From positions 1 through 35,105 of the IMG/VR virus record IMGVR_UViG_3300043409_001279: DNA of 35,105 nucleotides; one strand, 5' to 3'. Source of the stretch: a virus. The position numbers and the translations under genes were made by a program. Positions within the stretch are counted from its first letter, which is position 1. Each line of letters begins with the position of its first letter. The notes below the pieces were generated by a model. It made no database searches, had not been told where the DNA came from, and saw nothing but the letters and a program-made list of their open reading frames with translations. Shown here in pieces: positions 5,231 through 11,000 of the stretch.

Positions 5231-5722
5231 CTATGGCGCGGATGATTTCTTCGGCGACTTGCGGGACGATGCGAGATAGTCTGCCGCCGCTCTCAGTCGC
5301 TCCGGCGAATCCCAGGCGTGACCAAGAACGCGATTGCATGAAGTGCAAAGCAGCCCGCGCACAACTTTGGTTTTGTGGCAGTGGTCAACGTCGAGCTTCT
5401 TGTGTTCCGGCTCCGGCTTGCCACAGATAGCGCACTTCCCGCCTTGCTGTTCCAGCATCGCAGCGTAGTCAGCTAGCGTGATTCCATACTTCCGTTTCAA
5501 GTGCCGCTCTTGGGTTTCTTCCTTGCGTTCGGCGTATCGCCTGCGCTCGTAATCAGGTTGAGCTTTTCTCCATGCTGTATTCGCAGCCTTCCGGCAGGAC
5601 TTGCCTCGAGTCATAGCCTTCCGGCAGGACTTGCATCGAGTCATCAGCTTGTCCGGCTTGCGCCTGTCCGCGCTGAATTCCGAGTCGCGCTTTTCAATGT
5701 GGCATTTTGTGCAAGTTTTCAT
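5231..5722 (-). CDS. Endonuclease VII-like HNH (His-Me finger) nuclease (163 aa)
   Basis: The C-terminal half is a recombination endonuclease VII domain: YGITLADYAAMLEQQGGKC with C97-A-I-C100, the His-Me core LDVDHCHKTKVVRGLLC (H114, H116) and C126-T-S-C129-N130. The two CxxC pairs hold structural zinc and H114 is the likely catalytic base. The family resolves branched DNA such as Holliday junctions before packaging. The N-terminus has another zinc-ribbon pair, C4-T-K-C7 with C30-K-S-C33, then a 10-residue duplication in which one Cys has become Gly. I chose the ATG at 5722 because it forms ATGA with the methyltransferase stop; longer starts lie inside that gene. Confidence 0.88.
   Translation of the reverse strand: MKTCTKCHIEKRDSEFSADRRKPDKLMTRCKSCRKAMTRGKSCRKAANTAWRKAQPDYERRRYAERKEETQERHLKRKYGITLADYAAMLEQQGGKCAICGKPEPEHKKLDVDHCHKTKVVRGLLCTSCNRVLGHAWDSPERLRAAADYLASSRKSPKKSSAP
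5585..5644. repeat. 30-bp tandem duplication inside the endonuclease VII gene
   Basis: Two adjacent 30-bp units (5585-5614 and 5615-5644) differ at only two positions. In the protein they give MTRCKSCRKA followed by MTRGKSCRKA, so the second copy has lost the first Cys of its CxxC pair. The reading frame is kept. Confidence 0.9.
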
Positions 5723-6684
5723 CGGCCACAAGATACAATCGCCCTGATTATTTCGCAAGCCACACTTGGAACAATCGAGTTTCCTAGTCCCCTGAGCCGG
5801 TGGGCCCGGTGCTTGATTCCGGTGCTGACTCTTGGGGTTTTGGGGTCTTCGTCCGGCCACTGGCAAAATGTTCCGCCGCCGTCCAATCTTTCGGGTAGCC
5901 CATCAGCCATTCGCAAAACTGCGGATTCAAGCTGCCGCCCACGATGCTGCTGATGCTCGGCTCGTTCCTGTTCGCCTCGCTCGGAGCGTTGGTTTCCTTG
6001 TGCAAGTGCGCCGTTGGAGTGGGCCACAACTTCACTTGATCCGCCAAGCCGACTTGTGGATCGCTCGGCTTCCGACCGCTTAGTTTCACCACTGTTGATT
6101 TGGCTTCCGTCACCGTTGCGCTCGGAGTGCGCCACAATCCAAACTCTGTCCCTTCGGTGTCTGGCATCGACGGCACAAGCCGGAACAACAAGCGGCCACG
6201 AGGAGTAGCCGATGCCCTCCAAGTCAGAAAGGATATTGTCGAGTTCCATCGTGACGATTCCAGCAACGTTTTCACCAATGAGCCAACGGGGTTGTGCCCC
6301 GTTAATAACGCGGAGCATTTCAGGCCAGAGCGCACGGTCATCTGCCGCGCCTTTTCGCTTCCCGGCGACGCTGAAAGGTTGGCAAGGAAATCCACCTGTG
6401 AGCAGATCGACCCCGGCGTAGTCGGCTCCGTCGAGGGTGAAGATGTTGTCGTGGAGCGATGGACTTGCGCTGTTAGATGAAGCGCGACCGACGAGTCGCG
6501 GGCGTTCGGCCCGCCGTTCGTTCCATCCGTCGCGGTTGGTGTCCGCCAAAACCGCTCCGAACCGTTCTTTGAGTATTTGTTGCGCATAAGGTTCCTTTTC
6601 GCAAAATCCGATGGTGGTGTATCCGCAGTTCTGAGCAGCGATGGCAAATCCGCCGATGCCTGAAAAGAGATCTAGGTGGGTCAT
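5719..6684 (-). CDS. dcm: DNA (cytosine-5-)-methyltransferase (321 aa)
   Basis: Canonical C5-methyltransferase motifs are present in order: I DLFSGIGGF (5-13), IV GGFPCQPFSVAGKRKG with catalytic C101, VI ENV (138-140), VIII RHRRDRVWIVA (175-185) and IX/X RLRGLGNSIVPSVA near the C-terminus. It transfers a methyl group from S-adenosylmethionine to C5 of cytosine in a short DNA site, most likely to protect phage DNA from restriction. Between motif III and motif IV there is an unusual insert (about residues 50-84). The target-recognition region is low-complexity. Both regions coincide with conserved motifs in the overlapping frame (5784..6587). Stop and start are coupled to neighbours by ATGA overlaps. 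Confidence 0.93.
   Translation of the reverse strand: MTHLDLFSGIGGFAIAAQNCGYTTIGFCEKEPYAQQILKERFGAVLADTNRDGWNERRAERPRLVGRASSNSASPSLHDNIFTLDGADYAGVDLLTGGFPCQPFSVAGKRKGAADDRALWPEMLRVINGAQPRWLIGENVAGIVTMELDNILSDLEGIGYSSWPLVVPACAVDARHRRDRVWIVAHSERNGDGSQINSGETKRSEAERSTSRLGGSSEVVAHSNGALAQGNQRSERGEQERAEHQQHRGRQLESAVLRMADGLPERLDGGGTFCQWPDEDPKTPRVSTGIKHRAHRLRGLGNSIVPSVACEIIRAIVSCGR
5784..6587 (-). CDS. Second reading frame across the methyltransferase gene (267 aa), conserved phage protein with W-P-T-P motifs
   Basis: It lies on the same strand as the methyltransferase, shifted in frame and entirely within it. It is open for 267 codons from the ATG at 6587 (open to 6647). It carries segments I recognise from a family of phage/environmental proteins: FWRTPTATDGTNGGPNARDS, then LVKTLLESSRWNSTISFLTW, GRLLFRLVPSMPDTEGTEFG, LWPTPTAH and finally GGSLNPQFCEWLMGYPKDWT. 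Such ordered motifs are not expected in a random shadow frame. The family's role is unknown and it is usually seen with C5 methyltransferases. It could be translated separately or exist only as a constraint on the DNA. Start uncertain. Confidence 0.5.
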   Translation of the reverse strand: MRNKYSKNGSERFWRTPTATDGTNGGPNARDSSVALHLTAQVHRSTTTSSPSTEPTTPGSICSQVDFLANLSASPGSEKARQMTVRSGLKCSALLTGHNPVGSLVKTLLESSRWNSTISFLTWRASATPRGRLLFRLVPSMPDTEGTEFGLWRTPSATVTEAKSTVVKLSGRKPSDPQVGLADQVKLWPTPTAHLHKETNAPSEANRNEPSISSIVGGSLNPQFCEWLMGYPKDWTAAEHFASGRTKTPKPQESAPESSTGPTGSGD

Positions 6685-6875
6685 TGCTTCTCGCTCCTAT
6701 GCTTTGCAGCCGCCCTATAAGCAGCCCAGGCGATGTCGGAGAGCAGATGCAGGTCAGGCTTGTCTTTGGACAGCCCCTGGATGCGTGGCAGCAGTTGGTT
6801 ACGCCACAGCTCTTGGAAGTTGGTTCTGACATTCTCCATGGCTTCAGTTTGTGCGATGAGTTCAGCGGTATTCAT
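6681..6875 (-). CDS. Small hypothetical protein between helicase and methyltransferase (64 aa)
   Basis: A helical, charged protein: MNTAELIAQTEAMENVR, then FQELWRNQLLPRIQGLSKDK and IAWAAYRAAAKHRSEKQ. Its ATG overlaps the helicase 3' end by 14 nt and its stop forms ATGA with the methyltransferase start, so translation is probably coupled on both sides. No domain is recognised. The position after the helicase would suit a helicase partner, but this is only a guess from context. Confidence 0.7.
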   Translation of the reverse strand: MNTAELIAQTEAMENVRTNFQELWRNQLLPRIQGLSKDKPDLHLLSDIAWAAYRAAAKHRSEKQ

Positions 6876-8142
6876 TGGTGTCGAATTGTTCTGCCTGAGT
6901 GATTTTGCAGTTGAGTGGGTGGAAATCCACGGGGAAATCCTGAAAGTTCATGTCACGGCCCTTGGTTAGTGCCACCCACAGCTTTTCCTCGCGTTGTTGT
7001 AGAGTGATGCAGACATGGGCTTCATGGAGTAGAGCGCGTGATTCCCTGACTTTACCATCATCATTGAGCTGGGAAAGCACAATCATCACGACTTTGGTTT
7101 CTTGAGCGATGGACCTGAGGGTTCTGCCGATGTATGCCACCTGTTGTTCGCGTGATTCGATGGACTTTGGAGGTGAAACAATCTGGGCATAATCGACAAC
7201 CACCATCCTTATTCCACTTCGTTCCACCATCTTTTTGATGGTGCGTCGCATATCATCCACCGTGGCCATTGTGTCATCGGAAATCCATAGAGGCAGCTTG
7301 GATAGGCGCGGTATGGCACTGGCCAGCTTCTGCATTACCCCGGTGTTGAACCTGTCTTTGCTCCTGAATGCGCTGCGGTCAATGGAAAGGTCGAGGGACA
7401 GCAGCCTATCCATCCAGGCTTCATCGCTCATCTCGAAGGAGAACAGGGCGCAGGGGACGCCGTTCTTGAGGTTGGTGTGCAGGATGTTCAGGGCAAGGGT
7501 GGATTTGCCAAGACCTGTGGTGCCGCAGAGCAGAACCAGCTCGCCTTGAGCCAGACCACCGGCTGCATCGATTTTGAAGAAGCCAGTGGCAAGCCCTGCT
7601 TCCTCACCGGCCAACATCCGCTCGTAGCGGTCCACGCAGCGGCCAAGGATGTCTTTGATGGGCTTGACGTCATGCCCCTTTATCGAACCTTCTGCCGTTG
7701 CAATGTTGTCCTTGAAGGATTCCAGCAGCTCGGCTGAATCGGTGTCATCCCTGTAGGCGGCACCAATTGCCTCAGTGCAGGCCGCAATCGTCCGTCTAGC
7801 CACGAACTTCTTACGCAAGACATCAAGGCAGTAAGGCAGATGAGCTGCCGATGGGGTGGCATCTGGCAACGAAACGATGTAGGTCATGCCGCCGACAGCT
7901 TCCAGCTCACCCATTGCCCGAAGCTCGGTAATCACAGCAAGCGAGCTAATGGGCCTAGCTGCCTCCAGGATGCGTCGGAAGGCTGAAAGGATGATTCTAT
8001 GCCGAAGTTCATAGAAGAAGTCGTCAGCGTTGCCTACGGAGCTGAGAAGCACATCCAGAACAGAGCTGTCCAGAAGCACACAGCCAAGGGCTGCTTGTTC
8101 GTTAAGGGAATCGTGAGGGGGCAAGGTTTCTGTTTTAATCAT
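6862..8142 (-). CDS. dnaB: Replicative DNA helicase, DnaB family (426 aa)
   Basis: The N-terminal DnaB domain begins LNEQAALGCVLLDSSVL (13-29). The RecA-like C-terminal domain has Walker A GTTGLGKST (207-215), SFEMSDE (235-241, the catalytic Glu region), Walker B MVVVDYAQI (313-321) and sensor SQLND (357-361). Length is normal for phage and bacterial DnaB. It is a hexameric 5'-3' helicase that unwinds the fork and recruits primase. With the initiator at 9310..10014 it gives the phage an origin-firing pair. The primase and polymerase are not in the window and may be encoded elsewhere or by the host. Confidence 0.95.
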   Translation of the reverse strand: MIKTETLPPHDSLNEQAALGCVLLDSSVLDVLLSSVGNADDFFYELRHRIILSAFRRILEAARPISSLAVITELRAMGELEAVGGMTYIVSLPDATPSAAHLPYCLDVLRKKFVARRTIAACTEAIGAAYRDDTDSAELLESFKDNIATAEGSIKGHDVKPIKDILGRCVDRYERMLAGEEAGLATGFFKIDAAGGLAQGELVLLCGTTGLGKSTLALNILHTNLKNGVPCALFSFEMSDEAWMDRLLSLDLSIDRSAFRSKDRFNTGVMQKLASAIPRLSKLPLWISDDTMATVDDMRRTIKKMVERSGIRMVVVDYAQIVSPPKSIESREQQVAYIGRTLRSIAQETKVVMIVLSQLNDDGKVRESRALLHEAHVCITLQQREEKLWVALTKGRDMNFQDFPVDFHPLNCKITQAEQFDTNEYR

Positions 8143-8732
8143 ATCAGTTTCGGTTGTAGTTTTTCCTCAAGGATGGCCAAGCGCATGTGCGAGTATTGGG
8201 CCAACCCAGTTCCGTCGCATGAGTCTGCCCCCAAGTCCTCAAAGTATTCAAGGCGTCCCGGCGTGTTTATGCGACCAATGTGGCACCATTTGCCGATTAC
8301 CTTTGACGCCTTCACGATTGCGGCTGCGTGGTGGCTCATCTTCCAATCGGTTGACCCACCGATGAACACCGCAGCGCAGTTGTCCCAAGGCACGTCCAGA
8401 TGTTCCTGCCCGTCTTGGCACACAAACGCCACTGGCCACTTCGTTAGGCGCGGTTGCCAGTGGCGGAAGCATTCAAGTGTTCGACGAGCACAACCGACGA
8501 CATCTGGAGCGGCAACGAATCGGCATAGGTCTTTGCGTGGCTCATGCTTCGCTAGCATGGATATGAAGTTCTTAAGCTCGAACCGGGCGAACGCGCCGTT
8601 ATCCATCGCAAACATTTGTTCGGGCTGTTGCGGGTTCCGCCGCGTGAGTGGTGTAAACAGTTGTTCTACCTTGCATCCAAGCTCGGTAGCGCAAACATCC
8701 ATGTCGTGAGATGTATCGAGCATGACAATCAC
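8139..8732 (-). CDS. dpdA: DpdA-like DNA 7-deazaguanine transglycosylase (197 aa)
   Basis: The motif set is MDNGAF (43-48), FVAAPDVVG (72-80), FVCQDGQEHLDVPW (103-116), AVFIGGSTDWK (121-131), HIGRIN (151-156) and DSCDGTG (170-176). This matches short phage proteins related to the catalytic TIM barrel of tRNA-guanine transglycosylase, known as the phage DpdA group; assignment is from memory. These enzymes exchange guanine in DNA for a 7-deazaguanine such as preQ0. D44 is a candidate active-site Asp. The gene overlaps the QueC-like gene by 4 nt (ATGA), and that enzyme makes preQ0, so the context strongly supports the call. An unrelated TIM-barrel enzyme remains possible. Confidence 0.72.
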   Translation of the reverse strand: MIVMLDTSHDMDVCATELGCKVEQLFTPLTRRNPQQPEQMFAMDNGAFARFELKNFISMLAKHEPRKDLCRFVAAPDVVGCARRTLECFRHWQPRLTKWPVAFVCQDGQEHLDVPWDNCAAVFIGGSTDWKMSHHAAAIVKASKVIGKWCHIGRINTPGRLEYFEDLGADSCDGTGLAQYSHMRLAILEEKLQPKLI

Positions 8733-9313
8733 GCGAGCGGCGAGTTAAGGGTTGCGGCAGCGAACTTGATGCAAGCTGGACACTCCATGCACGGCTTGTC
8801 CCCGCCACGGTAGCACGTCCAGACTCCGCTATTGGGGACGCCCATCTCTTGAGCCTTTGCGCCGATCTTCCATTTCGGCCAATCCAGGTAGGGAGCGCAA
8901 ACCTCAACCTCAACCTCAGCAGTCCTGAGCGTGGTGTTGAACAGCTGAAGGAACGCCATCCGGCAATCAGGGAATGCCGATTCATCATCCTTGTTGCATC
9001 CGATTGTGACCGTTCCAGCCTTAGCCTTCACAGCAAGGTTCACGGCAAGCGACAGCATGATCATGTTCCGGTTCGGAACGATCCAGCTTTCGTCAGTCAA
9101 TCCGCCAAGGTTCGGAAGCTCGATGACGGTATGCTCAACTGACAACCTGCGGCAGTGGCCCTTAGCAAACACAAGTTCCTTGATATGCTTTTGCTTGTAG
9201 TCAAACAAGACGCAGTGGATTGAGTGCCCTTGAGACTTCAGGTCATAGAGCATGGTGACGGAATCAAGCCCGCCAGATAGCAGATGGATTATCGTTTTTG
9301 GAATCATAGTCAT
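8729..9313 (-). CDS. queC: 7-cyano-7-deazaguanine (preQ0) synthase, QueC-like (194 aa)
   Basis: The N-terminal PP-loop is HLLSGGLDSVTMLYDL. It is followed by IHCVLFDYKQKHIKE and WIVPNRNMIML, and the C-terminal zinc site is WTCYRGGDKPCMECPACI with four cysteines. These are the hallmarks of QueC, which converts carboxy-deazaguanine to preQ0 with ATP and ammonia. The start MTMIPK at 9313 forms ATGA with the previous stop; MIPK at 9307 is the alternative. It is slightly shorter than bacterial QueC (about 220-230), as is common in phages. FolE, QueD and QueE are not in this window, so precursor must come from the host or from genes outside it. Confidence 0.9.
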   Translation of the reverse strand: MTMIPKTIIHLLSGGLDSVTMLYDLKSQGHSIHCVLFDYKQKHIKELVFAKGHCRRLSVEHTVIELPNLGGLTDESWIVPNRNMIMLSLAVNLAVKAKAGTVTIGCNKDDESAFPDCRMAFLQLFNTTLRTAEVEVEVCAPYLDWPKWKIGAKAQEMGVPNSGVWTCYRGGDKPCMECPACIKFAAATLNSPLA

Positions 9314-10014
9314 ACAAAGTTGTGGCCGACGCCGCATCGAGGTTGAGCTGCGGGGATGGAAGGCTTTGAGTATTTCGTTCGCTTCTCTTCCCAATTCTTT
9401 TTCCAGTTAATCATGGCAGACTCCCATTTTCTCATGGGATTCTTTCCTACTTTCCAGCCATTGCTCTCGTAATAGTTGAAGAATGCTGATGCTTCTGAAT
9501 CTGGTAAGCCGATCTTAGCAGCATAGAATTTCAATTCCTCAGAGCTCGGGGGAGCGAAGCGACCTGTCTTTGTTTTACTTTCTGCCTCTGCCTCTGCCTC
9601 TGCATTGGGCTTACCGGTTGGCTTATCCGGACTTACTTCTGGCTTACCATGCTTACTTCTAAACCTTGCTTGGGCTTCTGCGTTTTGCTCTCTGCGCGTC
9701 TCTTCATCCCTGATGTCGCGATACTTGCGGTAGTTCAGCAGCCTCCATCCTCCGTCGATTGGCTCTATGCGCCTTCCGTCGTCTGTCTTAGTGCGACTCC
9801 ATTGGTCTGGAGAAAGGAACGCATTGATTGCCGTGCCTGCGCTTTCTACCGGAACGCGGGCGCGATTCGCTAGGCCGGGAATGGAAGCCCATACGCGACC
9901 ATGCTTGTCTGCCATAGCCAGCATGGTGATCCAGACGATTCGTGAATGGTCATCCATTACCCAGATGGAAGACTCAGTGATGGAACTAAACAGTTTAGTG
10001 AATGTCATGCTCAT
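9310..10014 (-). CDS. Phage replication initiator / replisome organiser (234 aa)
   Basis: The N-terminus MTFTKLFSSITESSIWVMDD...RIVWITMLAMADKHGRVWASIPGLANRARV is the typical winged-helix start of phage replication initiators, continuing to the conserved RRIEPIDGGWRLLNYRKYRDIRD. A low-complexity linker (AEAEAEAE) precedes the C-terminal FFNYYESNGWKVGKNPMRKWESA, a DnaT/helicase-loader-like module. It probably binds the phage origin and loads the adjacent DnaB. It is the first gene of the leftward arm, directly after the divergent control region. Start at 10014 (MSM) or 10008 (MTF) cannot be separated. Confidence 0.85.
   Translation of the reverse strand: MSMTFTKLFSSITESSIWVMDDHSRIVWITMLAMADKHGRVWASIPGLANRARVPVESAGTAINAFLSPDQWSRTKTDDGRRIEPIDGGWRLLNYRKYRDIRDEETRREQNAEAQARFRSKHGKPEVSPDKPTGKPNAEAEAEAESKTKTGRFAPPSSEELKFYAAKIGLPDSEASAFFNYYESNGWKVGKNPMRKWESAMINWKKNWEEKRTKYSKPSIPAAQPRCGVGHNFV
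9581..9603. repeat. Hexanucleotide microsatellite (TCTGCC)n
   Basis: Nearly four units of TCTGCC encode the Ala-Glu linker of the replication initiator. Unit gain or loss stays in frame, so linker length may vary between related phages. Confidence 0.9.
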
Positions 10015-10021
10015 ATAATTA

Positions 10022-10043
10022 AAGTAAGCAAACTTGCTTACTT
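10022..10043. promoter_or_regulatory. Perfect 22-bp inverted repeat, probable operator between divergent arms
   Basis: AAGTAAGCAA (10022-10031) and TTGCTTACTT (10034-10043) are perfect 10-bp arms around AC. The repeat lies 8 bp before the leftward initiator start and about 70 bp before the first rightward gene, the expected site for a dimeric repressor controlling both arms. No T-run suggests a terminator. Confidence 0.65.
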
Positions 10044-10067
10044 CTGTTATCCCCCAGACAATTCAGC

Positions 10068-10096
10068 TTGTCAACGATCTGTTTTGAGATTATTGA
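10068..10096 (+). promoter_or_regulatory. Possible sigma-70-type promoter for the rightward arm
   Basis: TTGTCA (10068-10073), a 17-bp spacer and TATTGA (10091-10096) give a moderate match to -35/-10 boxes, 15 bp before the ATG at 10111. Weak evidence, since short matches of this kind occur by chance. Confidence 0.3.
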
Positions 10097-10110
10097 TTCG
10101 TGACCATTGC

Positions 10111-10530
10111 ATGAGTAGAAGAAAGATGCCCGCCATCCAAGACCCGTCTCGCGTAGCAGAAATTCTGCGGCGTAAGGGAATTGATCCGTATGAGGTTATG
10201 GCAAACATTCTTCTGGAAACCATTCCTGTCATTGATGGGGCAGATCCTAAACTGATCCTCCCAATGATGCAGAGGTACGATCTTGCAAAGGATGAAAAGG
10301 GAAACAATTGCTTGAAGTTGAAAGCGATGGATCGCTTTGAAATTGCAAAGGAGATGTCAAATTACGTCTATCCAAAACTTCGCAGCTCAGAGACAAAGGA
10401 CGAGAAGGATTACAAGCTGACTGTGGTATTGAAGAACCTCAACGGCACTACCAGCGAGATTCCGAACCGAACAGACACAGTGATTGATATTCAGCCGGTG
10501 ATTCAAAAGATAACGGAGCAAGCAGAATGA
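10111..10530 (+). CDS. Probable terminase small subunit-like / packaging-associated protein (139 aa)
   Basis: The segment KMPAIQDPSRVAEILRRKGIDPYEVMANILL forms a helical, possibly HTH-like N-terminus, followed by PILPMMQRYDLAKDEK-type helices (LILPMMQRYDLA) and EIAKEMSNYVYPKLRS. Such proteins ('...RKGIDPYE.MA....YVYPKL...') often lie just upstream of the phage large terminase, so small-terminase function is inferred from position and helical content. I take the ATG at 10111 (MSRRKMPAIQ); ATG at 10126 with AGAAGAAAG before it is an alternative. It is the first gene of the late arm. Confidence 0.6.
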   Translation: MSRRKMPAIQDPSRVAEILRRKGIDPYEVMANILLETIPVIDGADPKLILPMMQRYDLAKDEKGNNCLKLKAMDRFEIAKEMSNYVYPKLRSSETKDEKDYKLTVVLKNLNGTTSEIPNRTDTVIDIQPVIQKITEQAE

Positions 10531-11000
10531 TTCCAGCCTTCTACCTGGATGGAATTAATGCCGAGCTGTTAGAGCTGTGGTGGCGAGTTCCGTCTGCGCT
10601 TGCGCTTACCCTTTCAATACCGATCGTGTTTGATTTAGCTTTTCAACGACACCATGAATACGACATACCCGCAGAAAGATATAAGGCACATCTTGCACAG
10701 CAGCATCCCAAAGTGGGCAGACCCTTTCCTGTTCATCTTTTTCGGCTTTGTTTCGCTGTTGTTTGCGGTCGGTTTTCTTGGATATATTTTGCTGATTTAT
10801 CCGGCACTCTTAATCGGATCAGTCATCTCGAAGCGTTGGCGTGGATGGCTTACGTCGGCGCCGTCTTCCCTATTTGGACATGGCATGAGAAAGAGTTGCT
10901 GTGTATGCGGCGGGATGGCGATCAAGACGCTGGAGACGCATTACCAAAAGCAACGGCACTTCTGCGCGGATTGCCAGCCAAAAAAGCGATGACTAAATGA
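10527..11000 (+). CDS. Hypothetical membrane-associated protein (157 aa) overlapping a second ORF
   Basis: Its start forms ATGA with the upstream stop (10528-10530) and its own TGA forms ATGA with the terminase start (10997), so it is coupled at both ends. The N-terminus MIPAFYLDGINAELLELWWR is followed by a hydrophobic run, SALALTLSIPIVFDLAF (residues 23-39). The C-terminal half, which shares DNA with 10654..10992, looks less ordered. Both frames may be used, or only the first third of this one may be real. Nested membrane genes recall phage lysis cassettes, but no holin or spanin signature is seen. Confidence 0.45.
   Translation: MIPAFYLDGINAELLELWWRVPSALALTLSIPIVFDLAFQRHHEYDIPAERYKAHLAQQHPKVGRPFPVHLFRLCFAVVCGRFSWIYFADLSGTLNRISHLEALAWMAYVGAVFPIWTWHEKELLCMRRDGDQDAGDALPKATALLRGLPAKKAMTK
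10654..10992 (+). CDS. Membrane protein with C-terminal zinc ribbon (112 aa), nested in another frame
   Basis: Residues 25-58 form a long hydrophobic region (FLFIFFGFVSLLFAVGFLGY..., then ILLIYPALLIGSVI) sufficient for one long or two short membrane helices. A basic KRWRGW follows, then a C-terminal zinc-ribbon-like C82-C-V-C85 ... C104-A-D-C107. The clear two-part architecture argues that this frame is translated. It ends 4 nt before the terminase start. It lies wholly within the 10527..11000 ORF. Role unknown; a packaging- or lysis-linked membrane protein would suit the location. Confidence 0.55.
   Translation: MNTTYPQKDIRHILHSSIPKWADPFLFIFFGFVSLLFAVGFLGYILLIYPALLIGSVISKRWRGWLTSAPSSLFGHGMRKSCCVCGGMAIKTLETHYQKQRHFCADCQPKKR

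Noticed and set aside
4389-5722. Self-splicing intron with the nearby HNH-type gene as homing endonuclease
   Set aside because: The nuclease is of the endonuclease VII resolvase type, and is coupled by ATGA to the methyltransferase gene. No interrupted gene flanks the structured region and I cannot identify a group I P7 core or group II domain V.
5723-5866. N-terminal extension of the endonuclease VII ORF with another CxxC
   Set aside because: It lies wholly inside the methyltransferase gene. The ATG at 5722 has the coupling overlap and begins the recognisable zinc ribbon.
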